64,000 nucleotides of DNA from Corallococcus sp. CA053C (GCF_003611675.1 NZ_RAWA01000003.1:21584-85583), one strand, 5' to 3'; shown: positions 45,852 to 56,219, numbered from the stretch's first letter. Numbers and translations: made by a program. The notes: a model not told the origin generated them from the sequence alone.

Positions 45852-48608
45852 TCAGGGGGTGCCGCGCTTCTCGCACTCGTTGCGCAGCGGGTAGATCCAG
45901 CCCGGTGGGTTCGCGGACAGCTCATCCCGGAGGAAGAAGTAGGCCATCACGCCCACGTTGAACTCCGAGTGCCGCAGCCACTCCTGGAGCGCCGCCGTGT
46001 CCGAGCCGTCGCGGATGCCATCCGTCAGGGGGTTGTCCAGCGTGCAGACCTGCGTCCACATTGTCGTTCCGCCCACGGCCGTGACGTTGGCGCTGGGCGG
46101 GGTGGCGGTGCCGAACTTCCCCTGCCGGATGAGGTCGCAGGCGCCGCGTGCCGCGCCGAGCATGTTCGCGCCCCACGACGCCCAGTCCCGCGTGTCGGCG
46201 GAGAAGTCGATGTCCACCTCGCCGTACTTCACCCAGGCCTGCATGAACTCCTCGGTGAACTGGACCGTCGTGCCACCGCCGGCCATCCAGAGCAGGTAGC
46301 GGGCGCCGCCATGCGGGCCGTACTCCTGTTCGAAGGGCACCAGGTTGCGGGTGCCGTTCGTCGAACCGAAGAGGCCCGCGGTGAGGTTGGCCACGCGCGC
46401 GCCGTTGAGGGCCACCAGCGTCTTGGCCGCGCCGCTCTGGCCGTCGCCCGCGCGCGAGTGGCAGTTGGCGCAGATGCCCTGGAAGGCGGTGGCGCCCGGC
46501 GTGGACTGGTAGAGCCGCCCCCAGCTGTAGCGGGGCCGCCCCAGCGTATCCAGCATCCACGGCTCGATGGGCTCCGGGGCGGACTGGGTCGGGAAGGAGC
46601 AGCCGGGCTTGCCCACCCACCAGTTCGTGGGGAAGGACTTCCGAGCCAGCTGCTCGTGCTCCGGCGTGATGGGGTAGCGGGTCAGGTGCTCATAGGGAGG
46701 CTTCCCGATGGCGTCCCTCCACCGCGGGTTGCGCGGCTCGTAGGGCACCTTGTCCGTGAAGTCCTCGGTGATCCACCGCACGTCGCTGGGGTTCGTGCAG
46801 GAGGCGTCCACGGCCTGCGCCGCCTGACGCAGGCGCTCCTGCTTCTTCGCGGTCCGCTCCTCCGCCGTGAGGCCCGCCTCGCCCTTCCACTCCAGGGAGC
46901 CGATGTAGCGCGCCATCAGCAGCGCGGCGCGGCAGTCGACGCCGGGCACGTTGGCGGGCATGTGGATGATGCGGGCATCCGTGTCCCGCGCGACGCGCTG
47001 GTAGAGCGTGCTGCTGGGGGTCTTCAGCAGCAGGTCCTTCAGGAAGAAGTCAGGCTGGGCGCCGTCGTCACAGACGGCGTAGCTGCGCTGGCCGTTGCTC
47101 TCCTTCACGCCACAGGGGTTCCAGCCGAACAGGATGCCGCCCGCGGAGAAGTCCAGCGAGGCGATGGCGGGGTTGCTCTGCACGGCGAACCCGTTCGGGT
47201 TGTGGCACTGCGCGCAGTTGCCGACGAAGTAGCCCTGCAGCTCCAGGGCCTCCTTGCCCGGGGCCGCCTGCCCCTCCGGGACCGCCTGCCGCGCGAACCC
47301 CTCCAGCGTCGGGAGCAGGCCCTTCAGCTCCTGCCGCGTGGCGGACGCCGGCAGTCCGGTGATGACGCCCAGGCGCACCAGCCGCTCGAGTTGGCCCAGC
47401 TCGTCCTCCTGGATGTTCGCGCTCACGTCCACGCCCGCCTCGCCCGCGGCGCGGCGGTTGAGCTGCAGCGGCGTGAAGCCGAGCACGAAGTTCTGCCCCT
47501 CGGAGCCGGAATGACAGTTCACGCAGCGGTGCGCGCCGGGGATGGCGTAGTTGCGCGTCTTCCCCGTGCCCTCGTGCTCCGTGTAGACGAGGACGCGGTC
47601 GGAGAACGGCTCCCCGTCGCGGTAGCGCAGGTCATGCAGCTGCGCGACGGTGCCCTCGTTGTTCCAGAGGTAGGTGCCGAAGAGCGACTGGTTCCAGGGC
47701 TCACGGACGACGATGAGGCGCGTCTCGATCTTCAGGTAGCGCACGTAGCCATCCTTCCCGGCCACGGACTTGAAGAACGTCTTGTAGAAGCGCGTGTTCG
47801 GCGGGATGTGGAACTTCTTCGTCTCCGCGTCGTACCGGATGGACTGGCCCGCCGGCACGTGCACCAGGCGCAGCTTCTTGGCGTGGTCCGAGAAGAGCGG
47901 ATAGGTGGGCGCGAAGGCGAAGGTGCCGTGCGCCGCCAGCTTCCGCACGTCGAAGGTCGCGATGTCCGTGTCCGTGTCGGACAGCAGGGGCGGCAGCTTC
48001 GTGAGCGCCGCGAAGGCCGCGTCCTTGTCCGGGTCACTCCCGAACAGCTCCTGCTTCGTGACGTCGGGGACGCAGTGGCCCAGGTCGGTCATCGCCGCCG
48101 CCACCTCGGCCGTCACGGCGACCCCGCCCGTGGCCGTGCTCTCGCAGCTCCCCGTGAACGCACCCGTGGGCGCCCCCTGGCCCAGCCACGCGTTGAGCGC
48201 GCACGCCAGCGCCACCGCCTGCTTCGTCTGTTCGGGCGTGGCCAGCGGGGGCATCTCCCCCTGGGATGCCTTCAGGGCCATCCTCGCCCCGTCCTTCTTC
48301 AGTCCTTCCAGACTGGCGCCGTACTGGAAGCCTCCCGTGGCGTTGGGCGGCGCGTGGCATTGGCCGCACTGCGCATCCACGCGGGCCTTCAGCCCGTCGA
48401 AGGTCTCCGTGAACGTCACGGCGGGCGCCCCGGCGCGCATCGGGATGCGCTCACCCGAACGCGCGGGCGGACAGACGACCTCGGGCGCGGGCGGAGGTGG
48501 AGCCGGCGTCGGAGGGGGTTCGGAAGAACAGCCCGACGCGAGCACCCCGGCCCACAGCAGGACTCCCCAGGTCAGACCTGGCACCCACCCCTTGCGTGTC
48601 ATCTGCAT
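45852..48608 (-). CDS. Tetraheme c-type cytochrome lipoprotein
   Basis: 918 residues. Signal peptide with lipobox LASGC, then a Pro-rich linker. Haem motifs are CGQCH (about 81), CVNCH (about 360), CAQCH (about 460) and CANCH (about 705), so four haems are likely. Segments around them (GEMPPLATPEQ, HCVPDV, ARIIHMPANVPGVDC) resemble the planctomycete/myxobacterial type of cytochrome-containing surface proteins. It should lie at the outer membrane or periplasm and pass electrons. A second Met two codons on could be the start. The DUF4397 lipoprotein follows at 38 bp. Confidence 0.85.
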   Translation of the reverse strand: MQMTRKGWVPGLTWGVLLWAGVLASGCSSEPPPTPAPPPPAPEVVCPPARSGERIPMRAGAPAVTFTETFDGLKARVDAQCGQCHAPPNATGGFQYGASLEGLKKDGARMALKASQGEMPPLATPEQTKQAVALACALNAWLGQGAPTGAFTGSCESTATGGVAVTAEVAAAMTDLGHCVPDVTKQELFGSDPDKDAAFAALTKLPPLLSDTDTDIATFDVRKLAAHGTFAFAPTYPLFSDHAKKLRLVHVPAGQSIRYDAETKKFHIPPNTRFYKTFFKSVAGKDGYVRYLKIETRLIVVREPWNQSLFGTYLWNNEGTVAQLHDLRYRDGEPFSDRVLVYTEHEGTGKTRNYAIPGAHRCVNCHSGSEGQNFVLGFTPLQLNRRAAGEAGVDVSANIQEDELGQLERLVRLGVITGLPASATRQELKGLLPTLEGFARQAVPEGQAAPGKEALELQGYFVGNCAQCHNPNGFAVQSNPAIASLDFSAGGILFGWNPCGVKESNGQRSYAVCDDGAQPDFFLKDLLLKTPSSTLYQRVARDTDARIIHMPANVPGVDCRAALLMARYIGSLEWKGEAGLTAEERTAKKQERLRQAAQAVDASCTNPSDVRWITEDFTDKVPYEPRNPRWRDAIGKPPYEHLTRYPITPEHEQLARKSFPTNWWVGKPGCSFPTQSAPEPIEPWMLDTLGRPRYSWGRLYQSTPGATAFQGICANCHSRAGDGQSGAAKTLVALNGARVANLTAGLFGSTNGTRNLVPFEQEYGPHGGARYLLWMAGGGTTVQFTEEFMQAWVKYGEVDIDFSADTRDWASWGANMLGAARGACDLIRQGKFGTATPPSANVTAVGGTTMWTQVCTLDNPLTDGIRDGSDTAALQEWLRHSEFNVGVMAYFFLRDELSANPPGWIYPLRNECEKRGTP

Positions 48609-48747
48609 GTGTTCGGGCCCCTCGTCCGTCGATGGCGTTGGCCAGACACCCCGCCGTCGGAGAACGACGCGGCAGGGCGCCCATCACGAACGGCACCCTA
48701 CCGCCGGGGACCTGTCTTTCTTTGACAAGTCCTTGCAACACCTGCCG

Positions 48748-49782
48748 TCACGGCGTCGTGACGACCTGAAGCCTGCCAAGCCGGTCACCGAAGCGCTCGG
48801 TAAACCAGACACCGCCATCCAGGCAGAAGAAGCCCGCCGGTCCGAAGGAGATGCCGGAGGGCAGGCTGTCGGGGGTCGGGAGCTCGAACTCGGTGATGAC
48901 CCCGGCCCGGGTGATGCGGCCCACCTTGTTGCCGAACTGCTCGACGAACCAGACGTTGCCGTCGGCGCCGACGGACAGCGCGGCGGGACCGCTGTCGGCG
49001 GTCGGGATGGCGTACTCGGTCACCACGCCCGCCGGGGTGATGCGGCCCACCTTGTTGCCGAACTGCTCGGTGAACCACATGGCGCCATCCAGGCCCGGCG
49101 CGATGGCGCTGGGGCCGCTGTCCGGCGTGGGGAGGCTGAACTCCCGCAGGCTGCCGTCCGCCGGAGAGATGACGCCAATCTTGTTGCCGGCCAGCTCCGT
49201 GAACCAGATGTTCCCGTCGACGCCCAGGCTGATGCCGCGCGGCTGCGAGGCCAGCGTGGGAATGGCGTACTCGGTCACCACGCCCACCGGGGTGATGCGG
49301 CCGATGCGGTTGCCCGTCACCTCGGTGAACCAGACGTTGCCGTCCAGGCCCGCGGTGATGCCGAACGGAGCCGAGCCCCGCTCCGGGAGCTTGAACTCCG
49401 TCACGACCCCGTCGCGGGTGATGCGGCCCACCTGGTCCACGCTCAGCTCGGTGAACCAGAGGTTGCCGTCCAGGCCCGGGGTGATGTTCTGGGGCGAGGC
49501 GGAAGGGGTGGGCAGGGCGAACTGGGTCACCTGGCCGTCCCGGGTGGCGCGGCCGAGGGTGTTGCTGCCGGCCTGGGTGAACCACAGCTTCAGGTCCGGT
49601 CCCACGGTGATGCCCAGGGGCTCCGAGCCCGGGGCGAGCGCGATCTCCTTCAGGGCGCCCACGGTGCCTCCGGGCTTCTGGCAGACCCAGGACGGGCTCG
49701 CATCGCGAGAGGCGGAGTCAGCGAGCGCGGGGGCGCCGATGAGGGTCGAGGATGCGACGAGCAACGTGACGATGGAACGCAT
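48748..49782 (-). CDS. Secreted virginiamycin B lyase-like beta-propeller
   Basis: 344 residues. A signal peptide precedes repeated blades, each with a WFTE or WFVE core followed by GNKVGRIT or GNRIGRIT, about seven in all. The Vgb family cleaves streptogramin B antibiotics, but many exported relatives are simple propellers with other roles. The catalytic His of Vgb cannot be placed with confidence here, so lyase activity should not be assumed. It lies between the tetraheme lipoprotein (139 bp) and the binding protein (121 bp), all on the minus strand. Confidence 0.85.
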   Translation of the reverse strand: MRSIVTLLVASSTLIGAPALADSASRDASPSWVCQKPGGTVGALKEIALAPGSEPLGITVGPDLKLWFTQAGSNTLGRATRDGQVTQFALPTPSASPQNITPGLDGNLWFTELSVDQVGRITRDGVVTEFKLPERGSAPFGITAGLDGNVWFTEVTGNRIGRITPVGVVTEYAIPTLASQPRGISLGVDGNIWFTELAGNKIGVISPADGSLREFSLPTPDSGPSAIAPGLDGAMWFTEQFGNKVGRITPAGVVTEYAIPTADSGPAALSVGADGNVWFVEQFGNKVGRITRAGVITEFELPTPDSLPSGISFGPAGFFCLDGGVWFTERFGDRLGRLQVVTTP

Positions 49783-49903
49783 GGCTTCGGGTTCTCCGGG
49801 TGACAGCGGGGGTGGGGTTACGGCGGGCGGCCCACGGCGGAAGGGCCAGGAGGGGTCACCCTCCCGGCCCGGTGCTGCGTCCTGCCTGGGATTCAGCGGG
49901 GGA

Positions 49904-50893
49904 CTACTGGCAGAGGCCGGCGCCCTTGCCGTCGTTGTTCGTGCCGCCGCACTTCAGCGCGCCGGTGGTGTCGCAGGCGATGAAGCCCTGGTTGACCAGG
50001 ATGTTCTCGAAGGCCTGCTTGTTCGCGGCGCTGTAGGCGTACGCGTAGAGGATGCGCTCGTTGGTCGAACGGGTGTTGGTGGTGCTCTCGTTCAGGAAGA
50101 GCGCGCGGGACAGCGGGTAGGCGTTGGCCTTGTCCGTGAGGAACTTGCGGACGTTGGTCACGGAGGGCGCGATGCTGTTCACGCTGAGCGCCTTGTTGCC
50201 CGTGCGGCTGGCCGAGTCACCGGAGTAGCCGATGGCGTTGGCGTCCGTCGCGGTCAGCTTGCCAATGCACTTCGTGGCGCTGGTCTCACCGGCGCAGGCC
50301 GCCGGCAGGGCGCCGTCGGAGACGACGATGACGCCGGGGCAGAAGGTGCCGCCACCCACCAGCGACTTGAACGTGTCCGTGGTGCCGGACAGGTCGTCGC
50401 GGCGGTACTTCGTGAGGGTGCTGACGCAGGAGCCCGGGACGGCGACGCCCGCGCTGTCCGTGGCGAAGTAGATCTTCCGCAGGTCCGCCAGGGAGATGTC
50501 CGTCAGCGGGTTGCTGGAGTTCACGAACGCGTTCACCGCGTCCAGCGCGATGATGTTGCTGCGCTCGCCCGTGCGGCAGGGCGCCTTGAAGTCGCGCGAC
50601 ATCGGCGCGAGCGCCTGCTGACGCGCGGTGCAGTAGCCCGCGGAGCCGTCACGCAGACAGCCTTCGCCCACGCCGGAGCCCTTGCCCTGGACGTTCAGGT
50701 TGGCGCTGGAGGCGAGGCTGGCGGCGATCATCGCGTCCTTCAGGGTGTCCGAGCCGTAGAACTCCCGGTTCGGCCCCAGCTCCTGCACCACCGACTCCAG
50801 CGGCTCACCCGCGGTGGCCGACTCGCCACCACAACCCACGACCGACATCGCGGCCACAGCGACGGACATCACCCACTTCATCGTCGTCTTCAT
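49904..50893 (-). CDS. PstS-like substrate-binding lipoprotein
   Basis: 329 residues from the ATG after CAGGAGC; an upstream in-frame extension has no site. Signal peptide with lipobox VVGCGG. The mature part has the phosphate-type binding protein signature GSDTLKDAMIAAS, GKGSGVGEG, LADLRKIYF and YRRDDLSGTTDTFKSLVG. No PstCAB transport genes are present, so it may be a stand-alone binding or surface protein rather than a transporter subunit. Six Cys residues suggest disulfides. Confidence 0.85.
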   Translation of the reverse strand: MKTTMKWVMSVAVAAMSVVGCGGESATAGEPLESVVQELGPNREFYGSDTLKDAMIAASLASSANLNVQGKGSGVGEGCLRDGSAGYCTARQQALAPMSRDFKAPCRTGERSNIIALDAVNAFVNSSNPLTDISLADLRKIYFATDSAGVAVPGSCVSTLTKYRRDDLSGTTDTFKSLVGGGTFCPGVIVVSDGALPAACAGETSATKCIGKLTATDANAIGYSGDSASRTGNKALSVNSIAPSVTNVRKFLTDKANAYPLSRALFLNESTTNTRSTNERILYAYAYSAANKQAFENILVNQGFIACDTTGALKCGGTNNDGKGAGLCQ

Positions 50894-51370
50894 GGACAGC
50901 TCCTGGTTGGTGCCTGATGCAGGTTGAACAGCCTTCAGAAAGCCCGTGTCTGTCACCGGGCGGACCCCGGCCCTTCCGCCTCGCGCGGTCCTGAGAGACT
51001 GGCTGTGACGGAAAAGCCATCGACCCCGGTTCCCCCCCGGATTCGACGGAAGGGAAGATGCCTCAATGGCAGACGAGGACATGACTCAACTTCGTCAAAT
51101 CCCTGCATGCGTCAGGTCACGCCGCGCGGGCGGATTGTTTCTTGCGAGGGGAAGCACAATCCCTCACGCGCCCGCGACACGGCCGCGGGCGTCGTTCGTT
51201 ACCGTTCGTGCGATTCCGAACGGGAGGATTTACCGGCTGGAGGACAGACACCCTGCCCTCGCGAACGGGGGCCCGCCCCGGCCCCAGAGGGAACACCTTC
51301 GGATGAGGGCCCTGGCAACGCGCTTGCAGAAGGGTCGGGGCGCGGTTGAAGGGCAGGGGAGTCGGGGTTG
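50894..51370. other. Intergenic region between divergent genes
   Basis: 477 bp between the PstS-like gene (minus) and the propeller lipoprotein (plus). It should hold both promoters. Short frames occur but none has a ribosome site with coding-like composition. No clear terminator or long repeat is seen. Confidence 0.55.
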
Positions 51371-52780
51371 GTGGGTCGAGACCGGGACGGGGTGGCGACG
51401 GTGGCGTGGTTTCGGATGGCGGTGTGCGTAGGGGGACTCTTCCTCGTGGGGTGCGGGGAAGCCCGGGCTACGACACCGCGCATCCCGGTGCTCGGCGAAG
51501 TGGGCGGACAGGTGGCGCAAGAGGGCGTGGAGGCCCGAGCGTGGTCGCGGACCCTGATGCTTGGGGATCATCAGGCGCCGCACGCGGTGGTGACCTCCAA
51601 CGGGGACGTCCTCGTGGCAGCGACCTATCAGGAGCCCATCAATCTGGGGGCGGGGCCCCTGCCCTTCGACCGCAATGTCGTCGCGCCACACCTGCTGGTG
51701 GCGCGGTTCTCTTCGGAAGGCACGCTCAAGTGGGCCCGGGGCTGGACGCCCCGGAGCGCGGAAGCGGCCCGCGTGGGCGGGCTGGCCGTGGACGCCAGCG
51801 ACCACATCTTTCTCTCAGGCACCTCCGCGGGCTTCACCCGCGACGGCGCGACGCTGCCCGAAGGGCCGTTCCTGGCCCGGCTGACGGGCGGGGGCGCGCT
51901 GGACTGGGTGCGCTCGCTGCCGGGCGAGGGGCCCGTCACGGTGAACGCCGTCACGTCCGACAACGACGGCGGCGCGGTGGTGGTGGGGGACTTCACCGGC
52001 CAGCGCGACTTCGGTGAAGGCCCGCGCACGGCGCCCCGTGGCAGACACGCGGGCTTCGCGCTCAGCGTGGGCCCGAAGGGTGAGCAGCGCTGGAGCCGCG
52101 TGTGGATGCCCGTGGGCGAGGGCGAGGTCTCCGCGCGCGCGGTCGCGGTGGATGTCTTCGGCGACGTGCACGTGGTGGGCGGCTACGCGGGGGCGGTGTC
52201 CTTCGGCGACGCCACGTTCCTCACCGTGCGCCAGCACACGCCCTTCGTGGTGAAGCTCACGCACGACGGCGACCACGTGTGGAGCCACGACGTGCGCGGC
52301 ACCGACGGCAGCGCGCTGTCCGTGGCGGTGGGCCCGGACCGCGTCTTCGTGGGCGGCGGCTTCAGCGGCCGGCTCTACTTCAAGGACGCGTGGCACCGCG
52401 CGGATTCGCACGACGGCTTCCTCCTGGCCTACGACGCCGGGGGCGGCCAGCGCTGGGCGCGCACCTTCCCCACCGGGGCCCCCATGGTCGCCACCGACGA
52501 GGCGGGCCAGGTGACGGTGGCCGGCAGCCACGACGGCGGCCGGGCCCTGGGCGGCACCGACCTGCCTCCCGGGTTGTATGTCGCCAGGCTGCTGCCGGAT
52601 GAGGGCACGTCCCTCTGGGTGCGAGGCTTTGCCAGCGCCGGCACCCCTTCCAGCGCCCGCACCGTGACCGTGGACGCTTCCGGCGCGGTGCTCCTGGCGG
52701 GCGGCCTGAGCCGGCCCACGCCGGAAGAGGGCCCGTCCCAGCGGTCGCAGGACGGCTTCCTCCTGCGCCTGAACCCCTGA
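51371..52780 (+). CDS. Propeller-repeat lipoprotein
   Basis: 469 residues from a GTG 10 bp after AGGGGA; an ATG at 51416 is the alternative. Signal peptide with lipobox FLVGCGE. The rest is repeated beta-strand blocks, each with a form of HVVGGYAGAVSFGD or VVVGDFTGQRDFGE followed by FVVKLTHDG or FALSVGPKG and a Trp-rich WSRVW or WARTF, as in SBBP-type propellers. No catalytic residues are evident. It is probably a surface-anchored binding protein. Confidence 0.8.
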   Translation: MGRDRDGVATVAWFRMAVCVGGLFLVGCGEARATTPRIPVLGEVGGQVAQEGVEARAWSRTLMLGDHQAPHAVVTSNGDVLVAATYQEPINLGAGPLPFDRNVVAPHLLVARFSSEGTLKWARGWTPRSAEAARVGGLAVDASDHIFLSGTSAGFTRDGATLPEGPFLARLTGGGALDWVRSLPGEGPVTVNAVTSDNDGGAVVVGDFTGQRDFGEGPRTAPRGRHAGFALSVGPKGEQRWSRVWMPVGEGEVSARAVAVDVFGDVHVVGGYAGAVSFGDATFLTVRQHTPFVVKLTHDGDHVWSHDVRGTDGSALSVAVGPDRVFVGGGFSGRLYFKDAWHRADSHDGFLLAYDAGGGQRWARTFPTGAPMVATDEAGQVTVAGSHDGGRALGGTDLPPGLYVARLLPDEGTSLWVRGFASAGTPSSARTVTVDASGAVLLAGGLSRPTPEEGPSQRSQDGFLLRLNP

Positions 52781-53078
52781 ACAGGTCTGTCTTCAGGTGT
52801 CTTGAATTGAACAGGCCTGTCCGCTGAAGCCCGGCGTGCGTCCGACCCGCCGGGTGACGCACCCGCCCGTCCCCCCGGTATTCCGCTTGACGGGATGCGG
52901 CATGTTTTCCCTGAATTCGACTTCTGCCTTTCGGCCGTGATAAACGCGACCAGCCTTCAAGGGCCGTCTGGTCTTGAAGGGCGAGGCTGCGCTGAAGCGC
53001 CGGCGGGGGATTTATTTCGAACGCAGGCGGCCAACCCCTCGACATCACTCCCTTGAGTCACGTGAGAGGTTGCACCCC

Positions 53079-55586
53079 ATGACACCCACCGTTCCACGGA
53101 TGGACGCTCTCCGGAAGAGTGTCACCGGCACGGCCACGCGGGTCCTCGGACTGCTGGCGCTGCTGGCCGGTACCACCGCGAGCGCGAGCGAGGCGGACCT
53201 GGTCCTCCCCGACTTCCGCTCCGTCACCTTCATTGGCGGCCTCAACGGACAGCAGTTGCTGATGTCCGGTATCGCCGTCTGTGTCTTCGGCCTCGTCTTC
53301 GGCTTCCTCCAGTACTCCAGCCTCCAGAAGATGCCCGTGCACCGGGCGATGCTGGAGATCTCCGAGCTCATCTACGAGACGTGCAAGACGTACCTGATGA
53401 CGCAGCTGAAGTTCATCATCGTCCTCTGGGTGCTGATTGGCGCCGTGATGGTGGGCTACTTCGGCTTCCTGCGGCACATGGAAGCCGGCCGCGTGGCCAT
53501 CATCCTGTTCGCCAGCCTCGTGGGCATCGCCGGCAGCTGCGGCGTGGCCTGGTTCGGCATCCGGGTGAACACGTTCGCCAACAGCCGCACGGCGTTCGCG
53601 TCCCTGCGGGGCAAGCCCTACCCCACGTACGCCATCCCGCTGCAGGCGGGCATGTCCATTGGCATGGTGCTCATCAGCACGGAGCTCCTGCTGATGCTCT
53701 TCATCCTCCTGTTCGTCCCGGCGGACTTCGCGGGTGCGTGCTTCATCGGCTTCGCCATCGGTGAGTCGCTGGGCGCGTCCGTGCTGCGCATCGCGGGCGG
53801 CATCTTCACGAAGATCGCCGACATCGGGTCCGACCTGATGAAGATCGTCTTCAAGATCAAGGAAGACGACGCGCGCAACCCCGGCGTCATCGCGGACTGC
53901 ACCGGCGACAACGCGGGCGACAGCGTGGGCCCCTCGGCGGACGGCTTCGAGACCTACGGCGTCACCGGCGTGGCGCTCATCACGTTCATCCTGCTCGCGG
54001 TGGGTGGCGAGTACCGGGTCCAGCTGCTCGTGTGGATCTTCATGATGCGCATCGTGATGGTGGTGGCCTCGCTGGTGTCCTACTGGATCAACGACGCCGT
54101 CCAGAGCGCCCGCTACAAGAACGCGGACCACATGAACTTCGAGACGCCGCTCACCGCGCTGGTGTGGCTGACGTCCATCGTGTCCGTGGCGCTGACGTTC
54201 GTGGTCAGCTACCTGCTCATCCCGGACATCGGCGGTGACACCTCGCTGTGGATCAAGCTGTCGGCCATCATCACCTGCGGCACCCTGGCCGGCGCCATCA
54301 TCCCGGAGGCCATCAAGGCCTTCACCTCCACGGAGAGCCGTCACGTTCGCGAGGTCGTCAAGGCCAGCCGCGAGGGTGGCGCGTCGCTCAACGTCATCTC
54401 CGGCCTGGTCGCGGGCAACTTCTCCGCGTACTGGATGGGGCTCATCATCGCGGGCCTGATGGGTCTGGCCTACTGGTTCAGCACCATGGGCGTGGGCGCG
54501 CTGATGATTGCCCCCGCGGTGTTCGCGTTCGGCCTGGTGGCCTTCGGCTTCCTGGGCATGGGCCCGGTCACCATCGCGGTGGACTCGTACGGGCCGGTGA
54601 CGGACAACGCGCAGAGCGTCTACGAGCTGTCCCTCATCGAGAACGTCCCCAACGTGCACGCGGAGGTCCAGAAGGACTTCGGCTTCGCGTTGGACTTCGA
54701 GAAGGGCAAGCAGTTCCTGGAGGAGAACGACGGCGCGGGCAACACGTTCAAGGCGACCGCGAAGCCGGTGCTCATCGGTACGGCCGTCGTGGGCGCCACG
54801 ACGATGATCTTCTCCATCATCGTGCTGCTCGTCGGAACCACGACCAACAGCGCGGGCCTCCAGGTCCTCAACGCGGCCAACACGCAGAACCTGTCGCTCC
54901 TGCACGCGCCCTTCCTGCTGGGCCTCATCACCGGCGGCGCCATCATCTACTGGTTCTCCGGCGCCTCCATGCAGGCGGTGTCCACGGGCGCCTACCGCGC
55001 GGTGGAGTTCATCAAGGCGAACATCAAGCTGGAGGGCGTGGAGAAGGCCAGCGTGGCTGACTCCAAGAAGGTGGTGGAGATCTGCACCCAGTACGCGCAG
55101 AAGGGGATGATCAACATCTTCCTGGGCGTCTTCTTCAGCACGCTCGCCTTCGCCTGCTTCGAGGCCTACTTCTTCGTGGGCTACCTCATCTCCATCGCCA
55201 TCTTCGGTCTGTACCAGGCCGTGTTCATGGCGAACGCCGGCGGCGCGTGGGACAACGCGAAGAAGCTGGTGGAGACGGAGCTGAAGGCCAAGGGCACGGA
55301 GCTGCACGCGGCCTGCGTCGTGGGCGACACGGTCGGCGACCCGTTCAAGGACACCTCGTCGGTGGCCCTCAACCCGGTCATCAAGTTCACCACGCTGTTC
55401 GGCCTGCTCGCGGTGGAGCTGTCCGTGGAGCTGGAGGCCGCGGGCCAGGGCACGCTGCTGCGCGTCTTCTCCGCGGTGTTCTTCGTCCTGTCGATGTTCT
55501 TCGTGTACCGCAGCTTCTACGGCATGCGCATCGAGAGCGTGGTCTCGGACGAGCTGAAGTCCGAGGCGCAGGTCAAGGCGGCCTGA
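53079..55586 (+). CDS. hppA: Membrane-bound proton-translocating pyrophosphatase
   Basis: 835 residues from the ATG of MTPTVPRM; the frame is open upstream. About 16 hydrophobic segments span the protein. The substrate site is intact: GVIADCTGDNAGDSVGPSAD near 275-290, and the C-terminal GDTVGDPFKDTSSVALNP. Lys occurs in GNTFKATAK, where K+-dependent enzymes have Ala, so this should be the K+-independent H+-pumping type. It couples PPi hydrolysis to proton export across the inner membrane. It is monocistronic, with a terminator 24 bp after the stop. Confidence 0.94.
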   Translation: MTPTVPRMDALRKSVTGTATRVLGLLALLAGTTASASEADLVLPDFRSVTFIGGLNGQQLLMSGIAVCVFGLVFGFLQYSSLQKMPVHRAMLEISELIYETCKTYLMTQLKFIIVLWVLIGAVMVGYFGFLRHMEAGRVAIILFASLVGIAGSCGVAWFGIRVNTFANSRTAFASLRGKPYPTYAIPLQAGMSIGMVLISTELLLMLFILLFVPADFAGACFIGFAIGESLGASVLRIAGGIFTKIADIGSDLMKIVFKIKEDDARNPGVIADCTGDNAGDSVGPSADGFETYGVTGVALITFILLAVGGEYRVQLLVWIFMMRIVMVVASLVSYWINDAVQSARYKNADHMNFETPLTALVWLTSIVSVALTFVVSYLLIPDIGGDTSLWIKLSAIITCGTLAGAIIPEAIKAFTSTESRHVREVVKASREGGASLNVISGLVAGNFSAYWMGLIIAGLMGLAYWFSTMGVGALMIAPAVFAFGLVAFGFLGMGPVTIAVDSYGPVTDNAQSVYELSLIENVPNVHAEVQKDFGFALDFEKGKQFLEENDGAGNTFKATAKPVLIGTAVVGATTMIFSIIVLLVGTTTNSAGLQVLNAANTQNLSLLHAPFLLGLITGGAIIYWFSGASMQAVSTGAYRAVEFIKANIKLEGVEKASVADSKKVVEICTQYAQKGMINIFLGVFFSTLAFACFEAYFFVGYLISIAIFGLYQAVFMANAGGAWDNAKKLVETELKAKGTELHAACVVGDTVGDPFKDTSSVALNPVIKFTTLFGLLAVELSVELEAAGQGTLLRVFSAVFFVLSMFFVYRSFYGMRIESVVSDELKSEAQVKAA

Positions 55587-55609
55587 GTCAGCGGCGCGAG
55601 TTGTGAACG

Positions 55610-55648
55610 GCGGCGGGGTGCCCCAGGGCGCCCCGCCGCTCTTCTTTT
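55610..55648 (+). terminator. Intrinsic terminator of hppA
   Basis: Arms GCGGCGGGG and CCCCGCCGC pair perfectly, with a further GC-rich stem inside, and are followed by TCTTCTTTT. The stem starts 24 bp after the stop codon. Confidence 0.8.
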
Positions 55649-55670
55649 CAGCGGTCCCAGGCTCGGGAGG

Positions 55671-56219
55671 TCAGCCGCCGATGCCTTCGGGATCCGTGGC
55701 CAGCTCCCCGCCCAGGTGCATGCCCGTCTGGCAGCGGTAGTCGGTGAACAGCGACGCCACCACCGCGGACAGGCCCACCAGCACGTGCACCGCGGCCACG
55801 GCGGGGTGGCGCTTGGCGTACCCCAGCACGAAGGGCGCGGCCACCGCCCCCAGCCCGTAGACGTAGTCCGAAATCTCATGCGCTTCGATGGGGATGAGCT
55901 TCGTGAGGCTCAGCCGGTAGTCGGTGAGCAGCGACACGCCCAGCGCGGCGCCGCCCAGCACCCAGCCGGCCGCCTTCGCCGCGCCGCCCCCGGACGCGAT
56001 GCCCGCCACCACCAGCGCGGCGCCCCCCGAGTAGTCCAGGAGCGAGTGCACGTCCTGCGGCACCACGCGGCGCAGCGGCAGCCGGCCACCGAGCAGGGGC
56101 CGCGACAGGATGCCCGCCGCCGCGCTGTGGTCCACCAGCCGGCGCCACTCCCGGTGCACGGCGCGCTCGGGGCGCGGGGGAACGGGCGGCAGCGACTCCA
56201 CGGCCTGGACCTCGTACAT
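55671..56219 (-). CDS. Membrane protein of unknown function
   Basis: 182 residues from the ATG behind AGGAGAGGAGC; a longer in-frame extension is unnecessary. The N-terminal third is soluble ([20 protein letters not shown]). It is followed by four hydrophobic segments, including [48 protein letters not shown] and [18 protein letters not shown]. Two LLTDYR/LFTDYR motifs follow pairs of helices and suggest an internal repeat. No catalytic residues are recognised. Confidence 0.8.
   Translation of the reverse strand: MYEVQAVESLPPVPPRPERAVHREWRRLVDHSAAAGILSRPLLGGRLPLRRVVPQDVHSLLDYSGGAALVVAGIASGGGAAKAAGWVLGGAALGVSLLTDYRLSLTKLIPIEAHEISDYVYGLGAVAAPFVLGYAKRHPAVAAVHVLVGLSAVVASLFTDYRCQTGMHLGGELATDPEGIGG

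Noticed and set aside
45792..48725. Plus-strand frame of about 980 codons opposite the tetraheme lipoprotein
   Set aside because: The minus strand has a signal peptide and four CxxCH motifs; the opposite frame has none.
48748..49782. Streptogramin resistance gene
   Set aside because: The protein is a Vgb-like propeller, but it is exported and the catalytic residues cannot be assigned, so resistance should not be claimed.
49904..50893. Part of a phosphate transport operon
   Set aside because: No permease or ATPase gene flanks the PstS-like gene, and the neighbours are unrelated exported proteins.
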